Positions 1 through 7,760 of a stretch of 48,328 nucleotides of DNA are shown here, in pieces. The first letter of the stretch is position 1. Each line of letters opens with the position of its first letter. A model generated the notes under the pieces. The model did no database searches, was not told the DNA's origin, and worked only from the letters and a program-made list of their open reading frames with translations. A program made the position numbers and the translations under genes. Source of the stretch: an uncultured Agathobacter sp. (GTDB lineage Bacteria; Bacillota; Clostridia; Lachnospirales; Lachnospiraceae); the NCBI GenBank assembly GCA_934359755.1, contig CAKRLV010000019.1, positions 1 through 48,328 on the forward strand, written 5' to 3'.

Positions 1-36
1 AGCTTGACTATAATAACACCCTTATCGCTTCTTGTC

Positions 37-115
37 AATAACCTTTTTATTTTATTTTGCGTAACTTTTTTGCTTTTTTTTAGCGTAATAACCTTTTTAT
101 TTTGCGTAACTTTTT
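37..115. repeat. Degenerate direct repeat, ~50-bp period
   Basis: AATAACCTTTTTATTTT at 37-53 recurs at 87-103, and each copy is followed by a TTTTGCGTAACTTTTT block. These are two copies of a roughly 30-bp unit offset by about 46-50 bp, seen directly in the sequence. The function is unknown; slippage in T-rich DNA is a sufficient explanation. Confidence 0.6.
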
Positions 116-149
116 ACCGTAACTTTTTTTCACCTCGCTTTTTTGCTTT

Positions 150-204
150 CATTTGGCATAACTTTTTGCTTTTGCATATCATTTGGCATAACTTTTTGCT
201 TTTG
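150..204. repeat. 25-bp perfect direct repeat, 30-bp period
   Basis: The 25 bases at 150-174 (core CATTTGGCATAACTTTTTGC) are repeated exactly at 180-204. The preceding AACTTTTT-containing units are more diverged relatives, so the array probably grew rightwards by tandem duplication. Confidence 0.75.
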
Positions 205-303
205 TTTGACATAATATTCTTTTTGTCCTTATCGTTTTTATTTGATGCAATTATTCTTTGCATCAATCCAGAGCCAAACTACGTTCATTCACGAACCACA
301 CTT

Positions 304-332
304 ATGAGGGGTAAAAGATAATTTTCCCTCAT
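304..332 (+). repeat. 29-bp hairpin repeat, copy 1
   Basis: The left arm is ATGAGGGG followed by TAAAA, and the right arm is TTTTCCCTCAT. The 29 bases match the minus strand of 23614-23642 at about 24 positions. No T-tract follows in either direction, so it is not a convincing terminator for the leftward gene that ends at 360. Confidence 0.5.
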
Positions 333-359
333 GTATGATCAATCAGATTACTACATATG

Positions 360-1193
360 CTACAGAAAGCGAAGCAATATCGTGAGCACAAAATTATTTT
401 CGTATATCCACTTTAAAAATGGTGATTCATATATATAGTCTGACATCATCATTCCGGCCTGTGTCATGGCATTCATTGCAACAATTGCAAACACAGTCCA
501 TACTATGAAAAGTCCTTTTACACTTCCAATGATAATACCCAACAGTCTATTTAATGTTCCAACCACTGGGGCAGCTTCTACTATACTAATCATGCCATAT
601 ATTATTCGAGATATTATTACTGCGACTATAAGGCATAAAATGAAAGAAATACCCTTCATAGCAAACGCTGTTATCTCTGTTGCAGCCTGTTCATATAATC
701 CTGTGCTTTCAAAGAAGCTGTCTGCAAGGTTATTATCCCCTGCAATTGAATCCAGCAGTTCCTCTGGTATTTTAAGTCCCAATGCATCCAATAACGCTTT
801 ATTACTTTTCGTTATATCTGTGTTCGAATTTGAACTTGAGTCTGAGCCCGAGTTCGCACTTGAATTGGAACTTGAGTCTGAGCCTGAGTTCGCACTTGAA
901 TTTGAACTTGAGTCTGAATCTTGGTCTGTGCCTGGGGCCATATCTGCATCCGTTGCTGCATTATCGCCTGTCACCAGGTTTTTTAATTTTTCCTTGCACG
1001 TCTTATGTATATTTTGTTCTATAGATGTATTTGCGGTCAAAAATTCTGTCATATACGGCGTAGCCATTGTCACAAGGATAAGTATAACTATCCACGAGAC
1101 AAGAGAATACAGCATCTTAAGCATTCCTTTTTTATAGCCGCGCACTATATAAAATGCCCACAATACAACAACTACTATCAACAGCCAATTCAT
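360..1193 (-). CDS. CvpA-family membrane protein with Ser/Asn-rich insertion
   Basis: A 277-residue integral membrane protein of the CvpA (colicin V production) type. Four hydrophobic segments are visible at about 3-20, 27-46, 180-202 and 217-241. The conserved 'GLNR/GS.KG' style region of the family appears as 'GTLNRLLGIIIGSVKG' near 212-227. Between the second and third segments sits a low-complexity Ser/Asn/Ala/Gly/Asp stretch (about 91-125) made of 12-residue units. Family members are usually shorter (about 160-230 residues), and the insertion accounts for the difference. The gene starts inside the stop of the DUF5711-like gene (ATGA overlap), so the two are translationally coupled. The family has a poorly defined envelope role; the assignment rests on topology and the motif. 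Confidence 0.75.
   Translation of the reverse strand: MNWLLIVVVVLWAFYIVRGYKKGMLKMLYSLVSWIVILILVTMATPYMTEFLTANTSIEQNIHKTCKEKLKNLVTGDNAATDADMAPGTDQDSDSSSNSSANSGSDSSSNSSANSGSDSSSNSNTDITKSNKALLDALGLKIPEELLDSIAGDNNLADSFFESTGLYEQAATEITAFAMKGISFILCLIVAVIISRIIYGMISIVEAAPVVGTLNRLLGIIIGSVKGLFIVWTVFAIVAMNAMTQAGMMMSDYIYESPFLKWIYENNFVLTILLRFL
832..917 (-). repeat. 36-bp tandem repeat inside the cvpA-like gene
   Basis: Unit 1 is 832-867, unit 2 is 868-903 and a partial third is 904-917. Units 1 and 2 differ at two positions. Each unit encodes 12 residues of the SNSSANSGSDSS type, so unit gain or loss keeps the frame and only changes the length of the extracytoplasmic linker. Confidence 0.85.
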
Positions 1194-2386
1194 CGTAAGC
1201 GAACCTCTTCCATTGTACTTTCAGTTATCAGCATATAGTCATTCGAACCGCCTCTATATAGAAGTCCATACATAGGCACTTCAAATGTATATGAAAATTT
1301 CTTAATACTGTGAACCGTATAAAGTTCACAGTTATATGAATTATTAATCAATAGCTCGTTATTTGAGAGAAATTCTACATTAGTATATGACACCGGAGTA
1401 TCATTCTCCATAACAAGCTTGCCTCTCATGTCATAAATCTGGATGTGATGTGTTGCTTCTTCATCCTGATTACTATATAGAACGGCAATATATTTGTTGG
1501 AATTTATTACACTTTCCAGTTCGTTCTTGAACTTAATTTCTCTTGCCAGTTCTGGCTTTTGTGAGCCTTCAAATATCTTAATGGTTCTATCACCTTTTGC
1601 AATCATACAATTATTGCTTACATATTCAATTTCAGGAATAAGCGTATCATCATATGTAAAAGTGCCGACATTGTTGTTTATTTCATTTTGACCGACAGAG
1701 CCAAAATTATAAAATGATATATTGGATTTGACGCTTCCGCCAGTTATATCTATCAGGTCCACGGCAAGTTTCTGCGCATTAAAAGACAAAGCTATATCTA
1801 CCGGTATCGCTCCTTTGTTTCCATAGAATTTACCACTTGCGAGTTCTTTTCCCGTTTTGTCATATAGCTTTACGTAAAAGTTATTGTCTTCTTCCATCAG
1901 CACCGCAACTGTCCCCTGATTAGCAACACAGACAGTTTTTATGAGCATAGATGTCTCTATTTGTTTTACTACTCCGCTTGTCTGCATTATGTAGATATCT
2001 TTTCCGCCAGCATCATATATGGCAAGATAATCTCCACATTTTTCCAGTTTAGGCGATGTCATTTCAAAAGCCTGATTCCAGATAAGCTCCCCTAAATTGT
2101 CCATATATACAATTCCATCATTACTGTATTGAATTATATTGCCATCAAAATCCGCAAAATGCGAAGCACTATTGTCACCTTCCTTGAAGGTACTCTTAAC
2201 CTCATATTTGTCATATGTACGCAGAGCAAACCATATCTGTATAAAGGCAAACGCAACCAGAATAATTACTGCAATTCCGATTATCCTGCCCCAGAATTTT
2301 CTTCTGTGTGCTTTTATTTTAGCATCTATCTCTGCCAATTCTTCTGCAGATGTCTCAACAGTAGTAAAACCAGCTTTTCCTGCCAT
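1190..2386 (-). CDS. DUF5711-like membrane-anchored β-propeller-like protein
   Basis: A 398-residue protein with a short cytoplasmic N-terminus, one transmembrane anchor (about 33-54) and a long extracytoplasmic domain. The domain is built of repeated strands such as 'GIVYMDNLGELIW', 'VKLYDKTGKEL' and 'IQIYDMRGKLV', which suggests a β-propeller. From memory this matches the DUF5711 family of Lachnospiraceae. I chose the ATG at 2386 because GGAAGGA lies 9 bases before it; an in-frame ATG at 2404 has a weaker site. It is followed with a 4-base overlap by the CvpA-like gene and preceded at about 40 bases by the MPN-like membrane protein, so all three are probably one envelope operon. The molecular function is unknown. 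Confidence 0.65.
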   Translation of the reverse strand: MAGKAGFTTVETSAEELAEIDAKIKAHRRKFWGRIIGIAVIILVAFAFIQIWFALRTYDKYEVKSTFKEGDNSASHFADFDGNIIQYSNDGIVYMDNLGELIWNQAFEMTSPKLEKCGDYLAIYDAGGKDIYIMQTSGVVKQIETSMLIKTVCVANQGTVAVLMEEDNNFYVKLYDKTGKELASGKFYGNKGAIPVDIALSFNAQKLAVDLIDITGGSVKSNISFYNFGSVGQNEINNNVGTFTYDDTLIPEIEYVSNNCMIAKGDRTIKIFEGSQKPELAREIKFKNELESVINSNKYIAVLYSNQDEEATHHIQIYDMRGKLVMENDTPVSYTNVEFLSNNELLINNSYNCELYTVHSIKKFSYTFEVPMYGLLYRGGSNDYMLITESTMEEVRLR

Positions 2387-2427
2387 CTTTTTCGTTCCTT
2401 CCATTTTTTCTTCTGTTAGTATAACAT

Positions 2428-3246
2428 TTATCTATATATATTTTCTACTGGTATTTGCGTTTCCACTTCTTTATCCGGGCTTGCAAGTGTCTCTATTGTT
2501 TTGAATTTATCACTGAGTGAAAAGCCCTTTGTGTACATTGTAATTCCCGCAAGCACTACCATTATTGCAATCATTGTTACAATTGCAATTGACAGTCCTT
2601 TATTTTGTTCCAGCGAACCAGAATTCATACAGTTTATAGTTTGTCTGTAACGCGCACGCGCTTTTGTCGTTCTTGGCTCTGATGTGATTTTCATGGGAAT
2701 TTCTTCCGGGAGTTCCATTTCCACCACAGGCTGTGGTTTTTCTTTCTCTTTTTCCTCCATTTTGTAATATATGAAAAAGCCCTGTCTTTCACACAGCCGG
2801 TTATTTTTGTTGATATAAAATTTCTCATCCATTTGCAATGAGTCTATTAAAAATAGTAATTGATGCGCTCCACCAAAATGTTCTCTATGTACTTTTTCAA
2901 GTTCCGCTGAACTGTCTGGTCTGTAACCCTTTCTGTCAAAAGCCCAACCTACAATTATAGCATCTTCAAAATTTTGTTTTATTTCCTGGAAAACGCCATT
3001 CCAGACATGGTTATTCCATATCGGCACATTATGTTCAAATTCAATATCCCAGACGGGAATAGCAGCTTCTATAAAAGTTGCATATTTTCCCCCACTACTT
3101 TCTGTATGCCCCATGAGTACAAACACACTTCTTTCAGCAAGCCCTTCCTGACGCACTCTCTTATATGCCTTGTCCGATATGTATATTCTATCATCTTCCG
3201 TTGGTCTTCCTATCTGTTCCACATTTTTTGTCACTATTTCAATCAT
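2428..3246 (-). CDS. Degenerate MPN/JAB-like domain protein with C-terminal TM anchor
   Basis: A 272-residue protein not assigned to a named family. Residues about 20-165 have the outline of an MPN (JAB1/Mov34) domain. 'ATFIEAAIPV' is followed by a helix, then 'IVGWAFDRKGYRPDSSAELEKVH' and 'HQLLFLIDS'. The metal-binding JAMM signature (H-x-H-x7-S-x2-D) is not kept: the histidine positions read as Phe/Arg in GWAFDRKG (100-107), so a metalloprotease activity is unlikely. A basic linker (about 185-210) leads to one transmembrane helix (217-238) and a short tail. The start is the ATG at 3246, with AAGGAG seven bases upstream. It heads the leftward operon with the DUF5711-like and CvpA-like genes. 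The fold call is inference from pattern. Confidence 0.5.
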   Translation of the reverse strand: MIEIVTKNVEQIGRPTEDDRIYISDKAYKRVRQEGLAERSVFVLMGHTESSGGKYATFIEAAIPVWDIEFEHNVPIWNNHVWNGVFQEIKQNFEDAIIVGWAFDRKGYRPDSSAELEKVHREHFGGAHQLLFLIDSLQMDEKFYINKNNRLCERQGFFIYYKMEEKEKEKPQPVVEMELPEEIPMKITSEPRTTKARARYRQTINCMNSGSLEQNKGLSIAIVTMIAIMVVLAGITMYTKGFSLSDKFKTIETLASPDKEVETQIPVENIYR

Positions 3247-3331
3247 ATCCACGCTCCTTTTTGAAACATGCTATCACAATCAAAAGGTGGATTTTGGAAT
3301 AATTTGTTTAATAAAAATTAATTTTTAGCGC

Positions 3332-3362
3332 AAAAAAATGTCATATTCTTGCGAATATGACA
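3332..3362 (-). terminator. Intrinsic terminator of the dnaX-ybaB-recR operon
   Basis: A 10-bp perfect stem (TGTCATATTC, 3353-3362 pairing with 3339-3348) with a 4-base loop is followed on the minus strand by seven T residues (3338-3332). It lies just past the recR stop codon at 3370 and separates recR from the downstream membrane-protein operon. Confidence 0.85.
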
Positions 3363-3369
3363 AATCTTT

Positions 3370-3966
3370 CTATAATTCAGTTCTGCCTTGCAATGCACGA
3401 AGAAGTGTAACTTCATCTATGTATTCAAGGTCTCCGCCAACAGGCACACCACTTGCTATCCTTGTAACTTTAATTCCAGTAGGCTTTATCAACTTACTGA
3501 TATACATAGCTGTGGTTTCTCCTTCAAGGCTGGAATTAGTTGCTATAATCACCTCGTCAACATCGCCCTCAAGTCTGACCATAAGTTCTTTGAGCTTGAT
3601 ATCATTCGGACCAATGCCAAGCATCGGTGAAATCGCACCATGCAGCACATGATATACACCTTCGAACTTTCCCGTCTTCTCATAAGCCACCAGATCACGA
3701 GTATTCTCTACCACCATTATTGTCTTATGGTCTCTGGCCGTATCCTTGCAAATCGGACATATCTCCTGATCCGTAAGTGTATAACAGCACTTACAATATC
3801 TGACATTTTTCTTTGCCTGAGAGATTGCACTCGATAAAGACTCAACCTGTTCTTCTGGCATGTTAATAATATAAAAAGCCAATCTCTGTGCCGATTTGGC
3901 ACCTATACCAGGCAACGCAGAAAGCTCTTCTATTAACTTCGATATTTCACGACTATAATAATCCAT
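3370..3966 (-). CDS. recR: Recombination mediator RecR
   Basis: A 198-residue RecR, the usual family length. Visible in order are a helix-hairpin-helix (LPGIGAKSAQRLA, about 18-30), a four-cysteine zinc site (C58, C61, C70, C73) and a Toprim domain beginning 'IMVVENTRDL' (about 83). The C-terminal 'GVPVGGDLEYIDEVTL' is characteristic. With RecF and RecO it helps load RecA onto gapped DNA. The start codon overlaps the ybaB stop (TAATG), giving the classical dnaX-ybaB-recR order. A strong terminator follows the gene. Confidence 0.97.
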   Translation of the reverse strand: MDYYSREISKLIEELSALPGIGAKSAQRLAFYIINMPEEQVESLSSAISQAKKNVRYCKCCYTLTDQEICPICKDTARDHKTIMVVENTRDLVAYEKTGKFEGVYHVLHGAISPMLGIGPNDIKLKELMVRLEGDVDEVIIATNSSLEGETTAMYISKLIKPTGIKVTRIASGVPVGGDLEYIDEVTLLRALQGRTEL

Positions 3967-4304
3967 TAGAATAATCCGCCCAGGCCACCTGTGATTTTAG
4001 ACATATTCTGCTGTGAAGTCTCTTCCACCTTACGCAATGCCTCATTTGTAGCCGCCATGATAAGATCCTCTAACATCTCTATATCGTCTGGATCTACAAC
4101 TTCTTCTGCTAATTTAACCTTTGTAACTTCATGCTTTCCAGATACAGTAACTTCAACAGCTCCACCACCTGCTGTAGCTGTAACTTCCATCTCTTCGATT
4201 TCTTTCTGGGCTTCTTCCATCTGACGCTGCATTTTCTGCGCCTGTTTCATTAAATTGTTCATATTTCCTGGCATTCCACCTGGAAAACCGCCTCTTTTTG
4301 CCAT
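3966..4304 (-). CDS. ybaB: YbaB/EbfC nucleoid-associated protein
   Basis: A 112-residue protein of the YbaB/EbfC family, small dimeric DNA-binding proteins. A Gly/Met-rich N-terminus (GGFPGGMPGNMNNLMKQAQK) leads into the family helix with 'MQRQMEEAQKEIEEMEVTATAGGGAVEVTVSG'. An AAGGAGG ribosome binding site precedes the ATG. It lies 13 bases after dnaX and overlaps recR, as in most Firmicutes, which supports a role close to replication and recombination. Confidence 0.95.
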   Translation of the reverse strand: MAKRGGFPGGMPGNMNNLMKQAQKMQRQMEEAQKEIEEMEVTATAGGGAVEVTVSGKHEVTKVKLAEEVVDPDDIEMLEDLIMAATNEALRKVEETSQQNMSKITGGLGGLF

Positions 4305-4317
4305 TTGGGCATCCTCC

Positions 4318-5883
4318 TTAAAAATTCTCTTCTTCTATATCAAATTGAATCATGTCCCTTAAATCCGGCACTACTTCTTTTGCCGAGTATGATGATTCAT
4401 TTTTCTTAACTGTAACTTCTACATTCTTACCAATTCTCTCTGCAATCCTGTCACTTAGTGTAGTAATACACTCTGCACGATTCTCATTCAAAAATGCAAA
4501 TGCATTGTCATCATCGAGCACAAGCTGAAGGTCCTTATTGCTTCCGAGCGTAGGCACAGCCTTCTTCATATATACTTTTGAAGTTCCACCTATCTCAGAC
4601 AGAATGGAGTTCCAGTTTTTGATAACTTCTGTAATGTCGTCTGGCACTGCCGCTGGAAGAGGTACTTTCTTCACTGGCGCAGCCTCTGCTGGCTGACCAT
4701 TTGCTACAGTTCCTGCTGCAACAGGTACACCATTTTTGATTCGTTTCTCAATGCTGTCTAATCTGTCAATTATAGAATCGTAATCCTGTTCCATCTGCGG
4801 CCTGCACAACTTTATGATTGCGATTTCTATCAGAATTCTCTTCTGCGTAGCACGCCTTATCTGTGAGCCTACTTCCGAAAAAACCTTAATGTATCTGATA
4901 AGAACTTCAGGTTTAATCATCTGTGCTTCTTCTTTGAGTGCCGCAAGATTATCCGTAGACATATCAAGCACATCTTCCATATCATCCGCACTTTGAATAA
5001 GCATGAGGTTCCTCATATACCATGTAAAATCAGCGACAAGCTGTCCAAGCTCTCTTCCTTCATTCACAAGGTCATCAAGAACACCTATGGCTCCTGTTAT
5101 ATTTTGGTTTATAATATGACGAAGCATATTAGAAAACACTTCTGTATCTACTGCACCTAAGACCTCAAGAACATTGTCATATGTAAGCGCCTCCCCAAGA
5201 TGGAAAGCTATACATTGATCTAAAAGACTAAGTGCATCTCGCATTGAACCGTCACCAGCTTTAGCTACATATCGGATAGCTTTGGGCTCTACCTGGATAT
5301 TTTCCTGCTCCATCAATTCTGACAATCTGTCCGCAATAGTATCTATGCTGATTCTGTGAAAGTCATATTTCTGACATCTGGACATAATGGTCGCTGGTAT
5401 CATGTGACGTTCTGTCGTAGCCAATATAAAAAGGACATATGCTGGTGGCTCCTCGAGAGTCTTAAGGAGTGCATTAAATGCCGCCTTTGATAACATATGA
5501 ACCTCATCAATTATAAAGACCTTATATTTGCCCATCGTAGGACGATACTCAACTTCATCTCGTATCTGTCTGACATCATCTACACCATTGTTCGATGCCG
5601 CATCAAGTTCCACAACATTCATAGAACTTCCGTCAGCTATCGCCTGACACGTCGGACACTTGCCACAAGGGCTTCCATCTTCTGGATTCTCGCAATTTAC
5701 TGCCTTCGCGAAAATCTTCGCCACTGTAGTCTTTCCTGTTCCTCTCGTCCCACAAAAAAGATAGGCGTGTCCTATCCTATCTGCCTTTATCTGATTCTTT
5801 AAAGTTGTAACTATATGATCCTGCCCCTTTACGTCCTCAAATTCCTGGGGTCTGAATTTACGATATAAGGCTTGATACGACAC
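4318..5883 (-). CDS. dnaX: DNA polymerase III subunits gamma/tau
   Basis: A 521-residue clamp-loader ATPase. Walker A is GTRGTGKTT (45-53). The zinc-binding cysteines are C64, C73, C76 and C79, Walker B is IIDEVHML (about 124-131), and the SRC motif that carries the arginine finger is at 168-170. The C-terminal part (after about 370) is the Pro/Ala-rich linker and tau-type domain. Translation probably starts at GTG (5883), with AGGTGA about eight bases upstream; the normal start sequence 'MSYQALYRKFRP' fits. No obvious programmed frameshift site was noticed. It heads dnaX-ybaB-recR; the SRP RNA and tadA that usually sit just upstream lie about 18 kb away. Confidence 0.96.
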   Translation of the reverse strand: MSYQALYRKFRPQEFEDVKGQDHIVTTLKNQIKADRIGHAYLFCGTRGTGKTTVAKIFAKAVNCENPEDGSPCGKCPTCQAIADGSSMNVVELDAASNNGVDDVRQIRDEVEYRPTMGKYKVFIIDEVHMLSKAAFNALLKTLEEPPAYVLFILATTERHMIPATIMSRCQKYDFHRISIDTIADRLSELMEQENIQVEPKAIRYVAKAGDGSMRDALSLLDQCIAFHLGEALTYDNVLEVLGAVDTEVFSNMLRHIINQNITGAIGVLDDLVNEGRELGQLVADFTWYMRNLMLIQSADDMEDVLDMSTDNLAALKEEAQMIKPEVLIRYIKVFSEVGSQIRRATQKRILIEIAIIKLCRPQMEQDYDSIIDRLDSIEKRIKNGVPVAAGTVANGQPAEAAPVKKVPLPAAVPDDITEVIKNWNSILSEIGGTSKVYMKKAVPTLGSNKDLQLVLDDDNAFAFLNENRAECITTLSDRIAERIGKNVEVTVKKNESSYSAKEVVPDLRDMIQFDIEEENF

Positions 5884-5902
5884 GCCTGTTCACCTGCTCT
5901 TT

Positions 5903-6976
5903 CTAGTCTCCGAAACAGATTCCTGTTCTCTTTGCTTCTTTTATCATCTGACTGTCAGGGTCAACGGTCTTGAGCTTTCCTGCTACTTCTTCAAGTGGAA
6001 CTCTCTTGGTCTTTCCGTTAATCATGGCAATCATATATCCATAATCTTCATCTATAATAGCCTTAGCGGCTGCTGATCCAAGTCTGGTACATAACACTCT
6101 GTCATAAGGACATGGACTTCCACCTCTTTGTGTGTGTCCCGGTACTGTCACACGCACCTCACTTCCAAGTCTCTCACCAATCTGAGCTGCTACCTCATAT
6201 GAAACAGATGGGTATTTGCGCTCAGCTACTTTCTTCTTATATTCTTTCTTGGAAAGTTCTGCGTCTTCTTTAGAGATAGCCCCCTCTGCTACAGCAAGTA
6301 TTGTAAATCCCTTGCCTTCATTGGTTCTGGCCTGTATAGCGCTTACAACCTTATCAATATCATATGGAATCTCTGGAAGTAAAATAATATCTGCCCCGCC
6401 AGCAACTCCAGCATACAATGTAAGCCATCCTACTTTATGTCCCATTACCTCTACAATAAATACACGGTTGTGGGATGCAGCGGTCGTATGAATACAGTCA
6501 ATAGCATCTGTTGCCACATTGATAGCACTCTGAAATCCGAATGTAACATCTGTTCCATAGATATCATTATCAATAGTCTTTGGCAGATGGATGACATTAA
6601 GTCCCTCTTCTCTTAGAAGATTCGCTGTCTTCTGAGTTCCATTTCCACCAAGAATAACCAGACAATCCAGATTTAATTTATAATATGTCTGCTTCATCGC
6701 CTCTACCTTATCAAGACCATTCTCATCCGGCACACGCATGAGCTTAAATGGCTGACGAGATGATCCGAGAATTGTTCCACCTTTTGTAAGAATCCCTGAA
6801 AAATCCTTAGATGTAAGCAGACGGTAATTTCCATAAATCAGTCCCTTATATCCATTCTCAAACCCATAAACTTCAAGTTCATCTACATTAGCAGCAAGGG
6901 CTTTTACAACGCCTCTCATAGCCGCATTAAGAGCCTGACAGTCACCACCACTAGTTAACATACCTATTCTCTTCAT
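5903..6976 (-). CDS. pfkA: 6-phosphofructokinase (mixed-substrate PfkA clade)
   Basis: A 357-residue phosphofructokinase that phosphorylates fructose 6-phosphate in glycolysis. It is longer than the roughly 320-residue E. coli type. Motifs are TSGGDCQALNAA at the N-terminus, GGNGT (110-114), PKTIDND (132-138) with the catalytic Asp, MGHKVGWLTL (178-187), and 'PGHTQRGGSPCPYDR' near 280. Gly in GGNGT matches ATP users, whereas Lys in PKTIDND is the residue usual in pyrophosphate-type and clade III enzymes. The Asp normally found in GGDG is Asn. ATP use is more likely, but the phosphoryl donor is not certain from sequence. It lies 19 bases upstream of the dnaX start. Confidence 0.9.
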   Translation of the reverse strand: MKRIGMLTSGGDCQALNAAMRGVVKALAANVDELEVYGFENGYKGLIYGNYRLLTSKDFSGILTKGGTILGSSRQPFKLMRVPDENGLDKVEAMKQTYYKLNLDCLVILGGNGTQKTANLLREEGLNVIHLPKTIDNDIYGTDVTFGFQSAINVATDAIDCIHTTAASHNRVFIVEVMGHKVGWLTLYAGVAGGADIILLPEIPYDIDKVVSAIQARTNEGKGFTILAVAEGAISKEDAELSKKEYKKKVAERKYPSVSYEVAAQIGERLGSEVRVTVPGHTQRGGSPCPYDRVLCTRLGSAAAKAIIDEDYGYMIAMINGKTKRVPLEEVAGKLKTVDPDSQMIKEAKRTGICFGD

Positions 6977-7051
6977 AATTTACGTCCTTTCTTGTTCAAG
7001 TTCAAGGTTCTATTACATTATAGTATAAAAAAACATTATATGCATTAAATA

Positions 7052-7300
7052 TTATTTCTTTCTTGCCTCTTCACGCATCTTTCTTCGTTCTTCTGCAGAA
7101 GGACGTTCCTTCTTTCTGCCTATATATACATTCCACTTGTTATATGCTTCCTGCGCATTCTGCGATCTGTATATAGTATTTCTAGCTTCGCCAACAATAT
7201 CCGTGATGCTGTACCAGCCCTTATCATATTGAAATTCTGAGTTCTTATCATCAAACTCCTTGGTTCCGAGTGTAAACTTATGTATTGCCTGCTGCCCCAT
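7052..7300 (-). CDS. Small basic protein of unknown function
   Basis: An 82-residue protein that I do not recognise. It starts at the ATG at 7300, not at the longer in-frame option at 7324. AGGAGG sits about six bases before 7300, right at the stop of the CarD-like gene, which gives tight coupling. Composition is aromatic and charged ('FDDKNSEFQYDKGWYSITDIVGEA'), and the C-terminal third is highly basic (RKKERPSAEERRKMREEARKK region). No membrane segment or cysteine is seen. The basic tail suggests nucleic acid or ribosome contact, but this is speculation. Confidence 0.6.
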   Translation of the reverse strand: MGQQAIHKFTLGTKEFDDKNSEFQYDKGWYSITDIVGEARNTIYRSQNAQEAYNKWNVYIGRKKERPSAEERRKMREEARKK

Positions 7301-7301
7301 T

Positions 7302-7601
7302 CTATTCCTCCTGTACACTGTCACTTCCTAAAACATAATCAACTGCCGCTTTAATTTTGTCGTCCTTCTTATATAATTCAGTATTCTTCAATTCCTCTGC
7401 CTCTTTGTATGAAAAGAGTTCCCTCAGCACAACCTGATGATGCTCGACCGGAATGTATGATACTTTTTCTCTTCCAATCAGTGGTTTAAGTACATAATAC
7501 GCCACAGCAGGTGATTCCTTCGATACTGAAAGCTGGACTATATTCTCTACCTGACACACGCCAAGTGTCTCACTATAAATAACCTGTTTCTTCTGGAACA
7601 T
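7302..7601 (-). CDS. CarD/CdnL-TRCF RNA-polymerase-interaction-domain protein
   Basis: A 99-residue protein resembling the CarD_CdnL_TRCF domain. The N-terminus 'FQKKQVIYSETLGVCQVENI' followed by 'YYVLKPL' and 'VSYIPVEHHQVVLREL' has the pattern of the β-barrel that contacts the RNA polymerase β subunit. It is shorter than full CarD (about 160 residues) and lacks most of the helical DNA-contacting C-terminus. A GGAGG site precedes the ATG. It diverges from the pyridoxal kinase unit and is followed at once by the small basic protein. A role in transcription initiation is inference from the domain. Confidence 0.65.
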   Translation of the reverse strand: MFQKKQVIYSETLGVCQVENIVQLSVSKESPAVAYYVLKPLIGREKVSYIPVEHHQVVLRELFSYKEAEELKNTELYKKDDKIKAAVDYVLGSDSVQEE

Positions 7602-7697
7602 ATCTATTCCTCCATGTCATATTTAGACTCTTGTATAATACCATAGATTGTCCAATTTTTCAAAAAGTAATCTGGTATTATAATTTTTGAACAATTT

Positions 7698-7715
7698 GGA
7701 TATACAATTATATCC
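7698..7715. promoter_or_regulatory. 18-bp inverted repeat in the divergent intergenic region
   Basis: GGATATA-CAAT-TATATCC is a perfect 7-4-7 palindrome in the 147-bp gap between the CarD-like gene and the pdxK-type gene. It lies about 10 bases upstream of a TATAAT (7725-7730) that could serve the rightward unit. It could be an operator; the binding protein is unknown. Confidence 0.4.
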
Positions 7716-7760
7716 AGATGCATATATAATGAACCATAAAAAGAAATTATGGAGAAACAC

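Larger units (their letters stand above)
1..359. other. Non-coding, repeat-rich left edge
   Basis: No credible gene lies here. The plus strand has a long open frame (4-321), but it is only low-complexity T-rich sequence reading as Phe/Leu/Ser runs, without a ribosome binding site. The stretch is built from degenerate copies of a 'GCGTAACTTTTT' / 'GGCATAACTTTTTGC' type unit. It ends in a hairpin (304-332) close to the stop codon of the leftward cvpA-like gene. Its left boundary is the window edge, so it may belong to a longer intergenic region. Confidence 0.6.

Noticed and set aside
150..204. Possible CRISPR array from the regularly spaced repeats
   Set aside because: Only two perfect copies with a five-base gap, no variable spacers of CRISPR length and no cas genes.
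4..321. 105-residue plus-strand open frame at the left edge
   Set aside because: Low-complexity Phe/Leu/Ser translation of T-rich repeats, no ribosome binding site, no conserved pattern.
466..1137. 223-residue plus-strand frame opposite the cvpA-like gene
   Set aside because: Antisense shadow; its Glu/Leu/Ser runs mirror the 36-bp repeat of the real minus-strand gene.
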